From contig JAQPZY010001432.1 in NCBI GenBank assembly GCA_029931535.1, positions 1-64,000 on the forward strand: a stretch of DNA of 64,000 nucleotides, read 5' to 3'. Under the pieces are notes generated by a model. That model was not told the DNA's origin and searched no databases. It saw nothing but the letters and a program-made list of their open reading frames with translations. Position numbers and translations under genes: made by a program. This stretch comes from Margaritifera margaritifera (Eukaryota > Mollusca > Bivalvia > Unionida > Margaritiferidae). Below, one piece after another: positions 22,321 through 34,346 of the stretch (within the stretch, counting starts at the first letter, position 1; each line of letters begins with the position of its first letter).

Positions 22321-23379
22321 CTGTTTAGGAAATTAAAAAAATTACATACTTAGTGAAGTTTGTCTTTTCTATTAGTGTAATGTGTGTATGTATGTCTGTC
22401 TGTGTGAGTGTGAAAGGATAATTTTTCTTACTAGCTGGTATATATGTTTATAAATGAGGTCCAGAAGATAACATTCTTTGTAACTAATTGAGTCAATGTT
22501 TGAAAATATTTATTATTTTTATTATTATTAATCAAATAAATGAAAGCTCTACACAAGAAATTATTTTCATAAATTCTTAAAATAAAAAAAAAATTTTTTT
22601 TTTATAATTTGCTTCTTGAGATGTAATTAAGTGGAGGTGTGATTCCATTTTTTAAAAATAAATTCAACACCATATTTGTTAAAAATGTGATTTTATTAAT
22701 AAAATGAGGAAATATAAATGGCATATTACACATTATATTTGATATTATACAAAAATCTACAATTCAAAATATTTATTATATATATATACACTGTATATAT
22801 ATATACCCTTACAACATGTGTAAATATGTCAAGCTTAATTAAGTGTTGGTCATTATTGTTGTTGTTGTTATAATTATGTAAAAATGTCTTTTCAAAATTT
22901 TGAGATTGCCCCATTGTAAGTTATTTTTAGAAGAATGAAACAGGAAGCACTCTAGACTATATTGTACAATAAAAGAAATAGTCTTCGCCAATACTAGTTT
23001 GAAATCCAAATCCTTGTTGAAATGTATCGTTGTAGAACAGTATCATTAAGAAAAAATGTATTGTTTTCTTTTCTTAATTACAATAATAAATAACTACTGC
23101 ATCAATACTGCTTGTCCCATATGGAAATAATGTTCATCATGAATTCTTCTCTTACACAATTACATGTGGTAATGTAAGGTCAGAGTTATCAGAAAATGGC
23201 AGAGTACATTGTTGACAACACGTGTTTGTCTTAATTATGTTGCCAGACAGTGACTATGAGTGAGTGCAGTTTTCCAGTGTTACGTTATTTTAAGACCTAG
23301 AGTCATAAGAATAGGCTTTTTAAGTGCGAGAAAGAAATTTCAAGGTTTTACAAAAGTCTCTATGGTGAAAAATACATAT
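22321..23379. other. AT-rich, no gene seen
   Basis: Contains short TA runs near 22770-22805 and a GTT run near 22857. No supported coding block. Confidence 0.5.
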
Positions 23380-24130
23380 AGTTATTTATTATATATTTCA
23401 TAATGTGACATTGAAATGTATCAGTGGCGATATACTTTTGGTAGAGTTATTTATTATATATTTCATAATGAGACATTGAAATGTATCAGTGGCAATATCA
23501 CATTTGAAGCTACTTTCTTTTCCCATTTAGGAAATATATCTGCCAGTATGTAGGTTATTCAAACCTGTATTTCCATTTTTAAGCCTATTTCATTTTTCTT
23601 CTTCTGCTTCTTCTTCTTCTTCTCCTCTCTCTTTCTCTCCATCAGGATAAACAGATCATACAGTATACATTCTGTAGACCCTCTAGTATACATTTATGTA
23701 ATCAGTGAGTAGGTGTCATCAAGAAATACCTAAAATCGAAATCCAAACAACAGAATGTGCCTCTGTTATAATTACTTTTCCACATAATTTAATGCATTCA
23801 TTATCAGTGACTGAAATTACATGACCTCTTGCTATTTGATATTGTGTCACCCATACAGCATCGTATACCTGTTAACTCTACGACAAACGGTAAAAAGTTT
23901 CAGATAAACGCTCTTGATTAAAAATATAGTAATACAATTGTTTAAGTAGCGATTTAACTCTCATCACAATCATAATCATGTTTGAAAATGATGGAGAAAT
24001 CGAGCATAGATGAGCGTGTACTGAAAACCGAAATTCATTGTGAAATATTTCCTTATATGTACTCCAAAAACGTTGATATCCTCTATATATCTCGGGATGA
24101 AGATACATTCCCATGTTATTGAGACAAGTG
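23380..24130. repeat. Dispersed repeat, copy 1 (partner at 61825-63095)
   Basis: Shares a chain of matching segments with the right end of the window: TATATTTCATAATG, AGGAAATATATCTGCCA, AAACCTGTATTTCCAT, the pyrimidine-rich stretch near 23600, GTGTCACCCATACAG, CTACGACAAACGGTA, TTAAGTAGCGATTT and AAATATTTCCTTATAT. Order and orientation are the same in both places. No transposase or terminal repeat is recognised. Confidence 0.7.
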
Positions 24131-24213
24131 TGTAGTTTGGTAGTTTTAAGGTAAGCACAAGGCAATGCTTACCATCAAATCTGATGACAGTGCCCAGACC
24201 TAAAAAAACAAAA

Positions 24214-24592
24214 CATGTACTGTCTTAAATATTTACACATGAATAGCCGAAAGACATGTACAGTGTACTGTCTTAAATATTTACACATGAATAGCCGAAA
24301 GACATGTACTGTCTTAAATATTTACACATGAATAGGCGAAAGACATGTACTGTCTTAAATATTTACATATGAATAGCCGAAAGACATGTACGGTCTTAAA
24401 TATTTACACATGAATAGCCGAAAGACATGTACTGTCTTAAATATTTACACATGAAATAGCCAAAAGAAATGTACTGTCTTAAATATTTACACATGAATAG
24501 CCGAAAGACATGTACTGTCTTAAATATTTACACATGAATAGCCGAAAGACATGTACTGTTTTAAATATTTACACATGAATAGCCGAAAGAAT
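24214..24592. repeat. 41-bp tandem array, about nine copies
   Basis: The unit begins TGTACTGTCTTAAATATTTA and ends with ACACATGAATAGCCGAAAGACA. Copies differ by few substitutions; the first has a short extra GTACAG, so the array is young. Confidence 0.9.
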
Positions 24593-25696
24593 AAAAAAGG
24601 AATGCCCAGATATAAGAATCTCATTCTAAATTACTGCATAATAAATTATTTCAAGTATTGATTGCATGAAATATCAATTAAAGCAGATCTGTCCAGAAAA
24701 TATATTTTGTATATAAATTAACAGTAAGATACCATAATTCATTAAAGAGAAAGACTATATGTGCTGAAATTGTTTCCTCAAAGTAAAATACCCATATATC
24801 AATGACTGCAAAGGATGGAAACTCTTTATATTATAAACAGGGATAAGATAAAGAATATGGAGATAGGCATACGAACATGGAGAAAATCAATACAATAGCA
24901 AAGAAAACCACTAAAAAGACAACGCATACTTTATGTAGCATTGTTGCAAAGATGTAACATCAAATACATAAATTTAGCCGGTTATCTTAAAATCATGACA
25001 TATTTCTATCACCTCTCTGACAATGTTGACAAATAAGGAGATATGGAATTAGAATTTATCACAGTGATATTGTTTTATATTGTGCATCAATGAAGCCTTC
25101 CCAATAGAATGTACTCTTATAAATTTCACGAGTGTGCTAGTCCTACCTATTTGATACCTACTTATCGCGACGATGAATCCATCTTTTCCACAGTGTAAAC
25201 TAAAAATTAAGCGGTAGTATCTCCTTTGTTGTAACCTCTAGTACATAGGAAATTATTTTAATATATTATTAGCATGACTGGAATAAAGATTTCAGAAGCA
25301 GACAACAACCAATCAATAGTCAGATAACAATCTATTCAATTTGCTAGATGCAGTATCATTCGATAGTTTTACCAATGGGAGGGGCAAATTTTTAAAAGCT
25401 TGCCTTGATAAAATCTGTACAGATTATCGACCAAATCGAATTTCTGTATAAATACATAAACCCATAAACCCCACAATATATATTAAAGTGGGAGACGCAG
25501 TGATCTGCAATTTACATTACTGAAAATCCATAAAGACACCCTCCAGTAAAATTGAGAATATTCGGTGTCACGTGCATGGTTGTCTTTGGGATTGGTGTCT
25601 CCCTGCAATCAGGTAATGTGAGATTTTGCAACTCTTGGTATATTTGTTACTCAGATTAATTGAGATTAATATAATTCATCATATGCATCGGTGTAG
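24593..25696. other. AT-rich, no gene seen
   Basis: No supported feature between the 41-bp array and the palindrome. Confidence 0.5.
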
Positions 25697-25798
25697 GATA
25701 GGAAATTTCCACATGAGAGTCAGAATTTTGCATCAGACACGAGTCTGTGCCGAGTGTCTGAAGCAAAATTTTGATCCTGAGCGTGGATGTTCCCTATC
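25697..25798. repeat. Large imperfect palindrome, 44-bp arms
   Basis: The left arm 25697-25740 (GATAGGAAATTTCCACATG ... TTTTGCATCAGACAC) and the right arm 25754-25798 are inverse copies with about ten differences, around a 13-base loop. The inner 19 bp of each arm differ at only two positions. It could be a foldback MITE or the template of a hairpin RNA. A plus-strand open frame crosses it but is not a gene. Confidence 0.8.
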
Positions 25799-27016
25799 AT
25801 ATACTGAAGCATACTGATGGATTCTTTTTCTCAAATTTATGAACGACAAAATAAGCCTAAGTAAAAATGGCTTATTGTGAATACTGTAATGCTGTAACTT
25901 TCAAACGGTAGAACACCCATTGAACATTTCCTTGCCCTAAGATAGTGCGTAACAATTTAGGTTTACACTGAAATATTCAATGTAAACATTCAATGACTTT
26001 TAAACAGATTTTAACTTTCAAAGAACAGTGGTTGAAATTGCTAAGGTAATGGCAATTCACAGCGTCTGAATATACACTTACTGCAGATAGCTTGCGCAAT
26101 GATACAAATGTGAACAGGTCAAAAAGTAAAGTTCACTTTTATCCAAAAGATTAACTGAAACAGACAAAAATAATGAAATAGTTCTCGATTCAACTTTGCT
26201 CTAGAATTGATTTATCCTTCAAAAATAATGAGAATATGAATTTTTAAAAAATAACATTTGCAACAACAGCTTTTTCGACTCGATAAGGACTAAAGAAGAC
26301 GTACATGTAGCTAGGTCGATCATTGCAAAACGGCTTCTTTGTGGAACACTTAACTTCAACCAGTGTGCTATAATTAATGTTTATCTTAATTATTGTAAAA
26401 GAATGTTCAAGTGATGACTAAAAGTGGGAAGCTTTTGCAACATTGTGCACACTATGATCGCAGTAGAAGGTCTGCATAGTCCACAAGTCAGGATAAAGGC
26501 CACGTATGAGGCAAGATAGAATTATCATGCACTGGTGTTCTATACTAGAAAACATAATCATACACATATAGGAATGTGAAAAAAGGTGTTCCTAAGTTGA
26601 AGTATTTTATTATTACCATTAAAAATTCTCTTTCAGTCATAAGTATATTAAGTTTCTTATTCAAGCAATAACTTAGGTATGTTATAAATCAAGAAATAAA
26701 TAAATACATAAATAAAAATATACATTTATTTATATTTATGTATGTAATAATCACTTCTTTACTAATAATAAGCTTGGGTATTATTTATATCTTAACGCTT
26801 ATTTTGTTTCTTTGCACCTGTTTTTAAAAAAACTTATTTGCAACATTCAATGCAATCTTGATTGTACTTTCACATCTGTGCATTATCTTGTTCATTTTGC
26901 ATTTGTGATGTAAATAATGTTCGAAAACATATTTACACAAATTGCTGTTTTTGAAACTTTCACATTCATTGTGCGAATTTTCGTGCACTTTTGTGGTTAT
27001 ATGTCTATCTTTACAG
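25799..27016. other. AT-rich, no supported feature before the Ly6 exon
   Basis: Upstream exons of the Ly6-like gene, such as a separate signal-peptide exon, may be here but could not be identified. Confidence 0.4.
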
Positions 27017-27107
27017 CGAATGCCTTTGATTGTTACGAATGCGAAGATTCGGACAGATGCAAGGACCCTCTCAATAAAAGAGGCGACAAATCTGGCGAAC
27101 AGGGCTT
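27017..27107 (+). CDS. Ly6/uPAR-domain gene, first-finger exon
   Basis: After an acceptor-like TCTATCTTTACAG the plus strand reads NAFDCYECEDSDRCKDPLNK. Cys-x2-Cys followed by another Cys and the DPLN stretch is the usual start of a Ly6/uPAR (three-finger) domain of the quiver/sleepless type found in many invertebrates. Such proteins are secreted or GPI-anchored. The same frame is open upstream to about 26917 and hydrophobic there, so this could also be one exon holding both signal peptide and domain start. The 3' border is uncertain: the only GT that fits before an in-frame stop at 27151-27153 is a weak one at 27108. It pairs with the terminal exon at 31144-31325. Confidence 0.55.
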
Positions 27108-27978
27108 GTATCCGATATTTAATTCTGGAAATACATTTGTTATATATTTGTAACAATCTAGATAGTTTTGTGCCTGTGGTTCCCAGGTTTGATCCCTTGT
27201 GCCTGTGTGTACTTGGGTTGGTTTTAATATGATTTCTCTCTTTTAAGTTTATAAATTAGAGAGAAATCATTTTATCATTGAGAGTAGGATACCAATAGTT
27301 TAATTGTTCATATTGATCAGTTTGTATGACTGGGATACTTTGTTTGTTAGATGTATCTTTGAATGAAGACACAAACATTGACGTTGGCTTGGATTGAGAA
27401 TCCCATATGTTGTTATGTATTGTGTACTGATAGTCACAAGGGGTCTATGATATCGCTAACCAGAGGCATTTTCAAAGGGGTAAAAATAAAGTACCTTTTC
27501 TTTCTTTCTTAACTTCAGACAAAAATAGTAGGAAATGACAATTATATGTGACAGATGATGTATATTCTTGTGTTATTTCAGTCTACCTCATTTCATTATT
27601 ATGCCTTAATAACGGTTAATAAGAAATACAATGCGGTTCCCATGAAACTATGATGGGACATGGTTTACGTGTAACAAGAATCTTGGCAGAAAAGATTATC
27701 TCCCACGGAAATATTTCTCATATCTTAAAGCTGTAATTACCATGACTAACAAGAAAAGGATTAAGTTTAAACATTGTTTCCATGTATGTATATCACGTTG
27801 TCAGCTTGGTGTTCATGATGTGGGAATTATAAGATCATCAGACAATCAACAAAGATTTCTTTTCGTTTCATGACTTTTTCAATTTCATGAAGTAATAATA
27901 AATTAGAAATAAAAACCGATTCAGATTGTGTCCTTATTTCATACTCACATGAAAATAAAAAAGCGTAAATGTAGTAGC

Positions 27979-27980
<2 letters not shown>

Positions 27981-28013
<33 letters not shown>

Positions 28014-28016
28014 TGG
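27981..28016. repeat. (GT)n-(GA)n microsatellite
   Basis: A GT dinucleotide run passes directly into a GA run. A second short GA run follows at 28089-28102. Confidence 0.9.
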
Positions 28017-28756
28017 GTAAAAGACTAAAAGCACTCAGATCGACTCACACACAGACCCAAAGAAAGCACTCAAATTGCATATAGTACCGAGAGAGAGAGA
28101 GGTTATTGTGTTTTGCCTGGAGGACAGATTACAGGGTATCATCATTGTCGCAAATTACGGGCGAAAAATCCTCTACCCTCTGCTAACGTTCTCTTTTTGC
28201 TCGTGGCTTACAACGGTATCATAGACAACTGTTGTAACAGTATGTAAATTTGACATTGCAGCCAGTTTCTAACCGATAGTCTGGCATGGATGTGTATCAC
28301 ACACAGCATACCACTGAACTGTGCTGGATGATATTGTGACTGTAATATATTTGTATCTTGTTAAATTAATTTGCTTTGTTACCTTGGATAACTCTTGTTA
28401 GCTAGTTTAATGTTTTAAACTGCTGCACATGGGTAAGATGTACTGCTTGTTATTTGTCTTAAATGATAGTACATTATTTATTTATCTAACATTTTAAATT
28501 TTCTTTCTTTTTTTACAAATGTTTTAATTTGAAAATCTAAAATAATAGATAGTAGGAATTCATCTCTTATTCTAGCATGTGGTTTAATACCCTAATATTG
28601 TACTAAATTGTTCATTAAAGCGTGGCTTGCAGTGTCTCACCCACATCCGCTACTTTGTCATGGTCTCAGTAGCTCTGGACTTAATAATGTTTAATTTTTA
28701 CAAAATAAGTTATAATGCCAGAGCTGGCATCCAAGACCCTGTTACTTATCTAATTT

Positions 28757-29012
28757 GGGGCCCCGGGTGGCCGAGTGGTCTAAGACGCTCGCCTTTACCG
28801 ATCACTGCCGTCTCACCTCTGTCTGCGTGGGTTCGAGTCTCGGGCTCGGCCAATGTGGATATGTGAGAAAGCTTGCCAGTAGCTTCCCGTGGGTCGGTGG
28901 TTCTTCCCGGGGTTTTCCGGGTTCTTCCTCCACCAGATAAAACTGGCCGCCATGTATAGCCTATCATGTGCTGAAAAATGGCATTAAACCCACAACAACA
29001 ACAACAACAACA
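28757..29012 (+). mobile_element. tRNA-derived SINE with perfect 13-bp target duplication
   Basis: The 5' part is tRNA-like, with an A box TGGCCGAGTGG at 28768-28778 and a B box GGTTCGAGTCT at 28830-28840, the internal RNA polymerase III promoter. The body includes GCTTCCCGTGGGTCGGTGG and GTTCTTCCTCCACCAG, and the 3' end is a CAA-repeat tail at 28991-29012. The target duplication ACTTATCTAATTT flanks both ends exactly (28744-28756 and 29013-29025). It lies between the two Ly6 exons, in intron sequence. Perfect flanks mean a fairly recent insertion. It would be mobilised by a LINE; which one is not evident. Confidence 0.9.
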
Positions 29013-29199
29013 ACTTATCTAATTTAGCATATGGGTTTTAACCCAAGGAGTGTCTGACTTAAAAAAGCACGGGCGATATCTCACCATTTCAAAAGCAGTA
29101 GGAGTTAATTTTTCTTCAGTAATGGTTATAACCTCAGAGCACATATGTTAATGTTTATTTTTTTAAAACATTTAATGTGGTGGCCCAAACTATGACGCA

Positions 29200-29520
29200 T
29201 AGGGGCAAGATGTTTTCGTGTTGTTGTTGGTTTTTGAAAAACAAAAAGAAGATATGCGAGTGGCCTTGGGCTCATAGTTGCTATTAATATACTTTTGGCT
29301 CGTTGAGGTGGGTGGTAGGGTGTTGGTTTTTGAAAAATATAAAACAAATTTGTAGTGGCAGAGCCAGGAGGCATACGGTCTAAGAAAATATTCTGTAGGG
29401 TAGGGTGTTGGTTTTTGAAAAAGAAAGAGTTTATACGGGTCTTGGGTTCATGGTTTTTATTATCTTACTTTTGTCTCGTGGGGATCGGGGTGGTGGTAGA
29501 TGTTGCTTTTTTAAAAATGA
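29200..29520 (+). repeat. Degenerate repeat of about 110 bp
   Basis: Three to four diverged units share GGTAGGGTGTTGGTTTTTGA, CTTGGGCTCATAG-like and ATTATCTTACTTTTGTCTCG-like words. No coding content. Confidence 0.55.
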
Positions 29521-31143
29521 AAACGAGGTCATTTGTGACCTTGTGACCTGATCCAGGATATAGATCCTCTCTATAATACTGTAAGCTCAGTCAGGTACGA
29601 GTAATTGCTTAATGTTTTATAATGTGGGTTGCTGTATGGGACTTACTCCCACGTTTTAACTAAAATATGGGGAATATACAGTAACTTGAAGCTAAATTAA
29701 CATAGCAACCATTGATCTAATTTTGCTCAAATTTTGATTTTTTAAATATTTAGTTCAGCGTGTCCTTACAATTTCATCTTGATATATTAGAAATGATTTC
29801 CTTATGTAAATGAACGTGGGCGGGCTTAGAGCAGTTTCTCAACTATCAATTGTGTATATGCAAATTGAAAGCATGGTGAATCTTTGTGGCACAAAATCTT
29901 AATAGTTTGCCGTATAGTAAGGAGAGATATTTTGCTGTTAATTTTAGGGTAGCTTGTTACTTGTTTCCTATTTGTCGATGCTTACAAAAATGTTGTTATG
30001 TATAACATGCTGTATGAATATTGTGCAAATATAAAAACTGCTTGAGTTTGTGCCTTCAAGCTTTTCTGTTTAATGTGCATACTATTGCACTATCGTAAGA
30101 AAGAAGAAACTGAAATCTTTCCATTTCACCACCCTAATTCAAGATCATTCAAAATGCTTTGAGATTTGGCGTTGGCTTTATGTATCAGACAATCACAATG
30201 ATTGGTCGAAGTGACAAGATAAATAGTCAAGATTAATAGATCCCAACACAGTGTCTCTAGTACGCTACATCAATTTCATGAAATATTGATGATAGTAAAA
30301 TAACGGCCGAAAACATGATTCACAACAGAAGTCGCTATCTTGAAAAAAATATGTCCGATTGGTGGCGATGTTTTGTCTCTAATTTTATATATGCAAAGTT
30401 ATCACATCATTGACAAAAAAGTAGCTGCTATTTATGACGTCTGGTTTTCTTCCCCGAACAACTCTATTTTGCTCCAGAAGTTAGGCCTGTTGTTCACTCG
30501 CGTTAGATTTTGAACCTGATGCAGAAAAGTCCAATTGATCCAAATGTATTTGACTTGGAATGGTGAAACTGTTACCATAGGCCATCAAAGCGCCATGTCT
30601 TAACACAATTCTATATGGTGTTATCTTAGTTCTTCAAGTCTCTTTCAATATTAAGCAATATAGCAAAGGAATGAAAGCTTGGAAAGCATCAGCTAACACA
30701 AATTCTTGTGCTCCTCTTCTTATCTTCCAAATGGTATATGGACAATTGTACTACTACAGTACCCGTGGTAGACTCAGTCCTCCATTCCTCTATGTCCGTA
30801 ACTGGTGTGTGGAGAAGGGCATCACACGTGTATGATTTATATTTTGTATATACGCCTGTCTGTCTGCCTGTATGTAGTTAAGGTATGTGGTTAGTTACTC
30901 AGTAAGTTAGTTAGTTAGGTACATAGGTAGGTAATTATGTGTGGCGTTTGGTGCTCCCTTCCACTGAGGAATAATTGATCCGCCCCTGAGTATCATTAGT
31001 CTCATACATGTTGCCACAGGAAATACAGTGAAATAAAATAATATTGTATACATTATCAAGTAGTACTCTTGACTTTTTAAAAGATCAAAATGCAGTTTCA
31101 TCATTCATGAATTATCTAATTTGAACGTATTTCTGCATTGCAG
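29521..31143. other. Intron-type sequence before the Ly6 terminal exon
   Basis: Unique, AT-rich sequence. A second-finger exon of the Ly6 gene is expected between 27108 and 31143 but was not identified with confidence. Confidence 0.45.
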
Positions 31144-31325
31144 TTGTTACAAGAGGATGTTTTCCGAGTCTGGAATTTGATAATCAATGTGATGAAAGCA
31201 CACTGTACGGGGTCAAAGTTCAAACGTGCACATGCAACAGCAACCTTTGCAACAGCATACTTCCAGTGCGAGGGTCTTTCATCGCTCTGGTGGCATCGAA
31301 TGCCACCTACCGTACCCTCTTCTGA
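31144..31325 (+). CDS. Ly6/uPAR-domain gene, terminal exon
   Basis: The exon follows a good acceptor (TTCTGCATTGCAG) and enters in phase 1. It reads VTRGCFPSLEFDNQC, DESTLYGVKVQ, TCTCNSNLCNS and a moderately hydrophobic tail ending at TGA 31323-31325. CTCNSNLCN is the closing signature of Ly6/uPAR domains (CxC, then CN), and TRGC with a later Cys before it gives the third-finger cysteines. The short tail LPVRGSFIALVAS could be part of a GPI signal, but it is less hydrophobic than usual. The first finger is at 27017; the middle of the domain lies between. Ligand and partner cannot be inferred. Confidence 0.8.
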
Positions 31326-31689
31326 AAAAAAAAATCAACAATACAAACACTATATGTTAGATATTTTATGGTGTGATACAATTTCTTCCATGATGTACAA
31401 TTTGCATGAAAGAAACACATGATAAGATCGATAGAGCGATGTGTATTGAGTTTGTTAGTAAAATGGTATGATTATATAATTTGTTTTGTCTTTCTATTAG
31501 GAATATTTACCAATGTTATATAATCCTTCCCAATAATATAGAACTTATTTTAAGTATTCTTGATTGACGTCTTTTATCTGTATAATATACATAAAGTCTA
31601 TATCTTATATTTTTGAGAGTTGATGATGATGATGAAACCTAATCAGAAAATATATTGTTTATTGAGTTCAGCTTCTGGACTTTTACGTT

Positions 31690-32695
31690 GGATGACACTT
31701 GCACTAAACATTCCAGTGATTTAATTCAAATGATGTTATTTCCAGACAATGCAACTTAACCTATGCCGAGTTTTGCATATGTTGTGTCGAAGTTCGTGAA
31801 TATCATACTTAATATCATCCTGGTGCATCTGAGCTTAGAACTAATGCACTGGATTTCATCGAAGATATGGAAAAATGATGGAGTTAAATAATTAACTTTA
31901 TTAGTGCAGTGATATCTTGAAATCCATTATCAACACATCGCTTTGAAAATAAAGCAGCCAAAATGCATTCATAGCTAATTTTGTTAATGCATGCAATTAA
32001 AAACAGTAAATTAATCAGTTCTATGGGTGCAAATTGGAAGAATGCATTGTTTGCTACTATTAAAGATGGGAACATCAGACTTTGACTATATTTCTTTCTT
32101 ACAAATGCACGCACTATACACAGCAAGATTTCACATGGTTACATAGTTTTTAATTTACTTAAAACTTTGTATGCAAACAAAACTGGATTGAATACTTATT
32201 GCTGAAATGTGTTTTCTTCGCCAGTAGGATGCTGTTTTAGGATGAATAGGATGCATGTGGGTTGTTCAGTTATTAAAATTGTGGAGCTATGGTAATTATT
32301 TCAGGAACTGGCATCATAACTATAGGAATGTTTAGTCTGTCTTGTCTAGAAAAGCATCTGATTTGTTCACTCAAGATAACACCGAGAGCCATAATAGGGC
32401 ATAGAATGGGTGTCCTGGATGGTCAATTGTGAGGAATATTCTACATATTTGGTTCTGAAAGTATACAATTCTAATATTGACTATTCACAAAAGTTTAAAT
32501 ATCTTCTAACCATTGGAAATGAACAAACAAATGAGTTGATAACACACTTTTGTATTCCAAATGGTGTATACTAATGTTAAAGGAACTACTATATATGCAG
32601 TATTGTATTTCCAGAAATAGCCTGTGGATATAAAAACTTTGCATATCTTACCTTTGATCGACACAAGTGATATACTTCAGATCCATTTATTTTAA
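31690..32695. repeat. Diverged segmental duplication, copy 1
   Basis: Matches 32845-33580 in the same order and direction: GTTATTTCCAGA...GCAAC, ACTAATGCACTGGAT, TGTGTTTTCTTCGCC, ATGGTAATTATTTCAGGAA, TTTAGTCTGTCTTG, TATTGTATTTCCAGAAAT and ATACTTCAGATCCATTTATT. It carries about 280 bp (near 31880-32160) missing from copy 2. Many substitutions and small gaps show an old event. Confidence 0.75.
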
Positions 32696-32844
32696 AAAAA
32701 AGTACCATTTAAGAGTTTTATTTTCGTATCTTTTTTCCAAAGCAACTACCTAGGTGGCGATTTTGGCCAAAAACATTTGACATTTCTTCAAAGCAAAGAG
32801 GTGTGACTGAGCCGGTTCTCGTAATGTCAGTTGCCTTTAAAATT

Positions 32845-33580
32845 CCAGTCATTTTTAAAAAAATGCAACTATTTCCAGAAAAAGCAACATAACCAGTATT
32901 GATTTTTTAGTGCCTACCATAAGTAAGATAGTCTAGATGTATCTGAACTTACAACTAATGCAATGGATGTCATCTTAAATATGAAAAAGTGGATAACATT
33001 ATTTGGATGCAAGCTAAATATGATTGCATACTTATTACCTTGATGTGTTTTCTTCACCCATGGGGTAGTGCTATAGGTTGGATAGGACACATGCCGACTG
33101 TTCAATCTTACAATCTGCGGGGACAATGGTAATTGTTTCAGGAATCAGCATCATAATTAGAGTAATGCTTAGTTTGTCTTGGCAAAAATTAAACATTCAT
33201 ACATTTAGTGACCATTTGCTATAGAAAAGAGTTTGATTTTTCTGTTCAATATGACACAGAGAAGGATGATAAGGCATACATTGAGTCGCCTAGCCTAGTC
33301 AATTGTGAGTAACATTTAAAATATTTGACCCTTAAATCATCAGATTATTTACCACTCTAAACAGTTTCAATGTCTTCTGACAATTAGAAGTAAACATACA
33401 AAATGAGTTTATGACACTCTTTTTAATTCCAAAGTGTGTATACAAATGTTAAGAGAACTAATATTGATGTAGTTTTGTATTTCTAGAAATGTCCCATGGA
33501 TCTAGCAACTTTTCATATTTGACCTTAGGTGCACAAAAGAGATATACTTTCTTCAGATCCATTTATTGAGAGAATAGAAG
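32845..33580. repeat. Diverged segmental duplication, copy 2
   Basis: Second copy of the segment at 31690-32695, about 1.0 kb downstream. No gene is recognised in either copy. Confidence 0.75.
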
Positions 33581-34340
33581 CTCATTTTAAGCTTCTTGGT
33601 GGTATCCTCCTCCTTTCAAGGCAAGAAATTGGATGGAGATTTTCGCCAAACATTCTGAATTCTCTTCATTTTTTAAATTGAAATATGAACCAAAGTATCC
33701 TAACATTGAGTAAAATTTGTCTTTACAAATGAAACTGATTTGTTTGTAGAAATATATTATAACTAGCTCATACATCCAGGAAGCTTCATTTTCTGATGAG
33801 TATGGGAAGTTAGTCCCCTTGTTTGGATCTAACATTTGTCAGCAATGACATCATATGACACCCCACTTAGACCGCTATCTCGTAATATAAATTGTTCTCT
33901 GCAGCAAACCCCAATTGTTGTAAACGCAACCAAACCTTGTGCAGTTATGCTTCAGTGATGCCGTAGACATAGGAAAAGAAAGTTTATTAAATAGGTGCAG
34001 CCTTTCTCATCTCCTTAAGGTATTATTGTCGCTGTGTGTTTGTTGTTTTATGGTTTCTAAATTGTCCGTCTTTCTCTATATCTGTACACTAAGTTGCTAC
34101 AGTGCGTTAATACTAATTTAATTTTGTACTGAGACGATCAAATAGTTAAATACACTTAACAGATTATCCTTAGGTGATAATTACAGACCAAAAGGAGAAT
34201 AATTTAAAACATGAACTTGAACATTTAATACTTTATATCACTATTTAATAAAAAAGAAAAAAAATGGCTTCCAGAATAAAAAAGGAATTGCTTGCTTGTC
34301 CTTTTTAAAGGAATTTTAAATTTGTGTACACACAATAATC
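33581..34340. other. AT-rich, no gene seen
   Basis: Open frames at 33587-33835 (minus) and 33939-34121 (plus) have no recognised family. Confidence 0.45.
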
Positions 34341-34346
34341 CCGAAA

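Noticed and set aside
24214..24592. CRISPR-like regular array
   Set aside because: Units are contiguous 41-bp tandem repeats with no unique spacers, in an animal genome.
26824..27156. 110-codon minus-strand frame
   Set aside because: Antisense shadow of the Ly6 first-finger exon, which has clear family features on the plus strand.
28757..28853. tRNA gene (Leu/Ser-like) at the head of the SINE
   Set aside because: It has A and B boxes but is continuous with a SINE body, CAA tail and target duplication, so it is not a functional tRNA gene. The same holds for 53490-53573.
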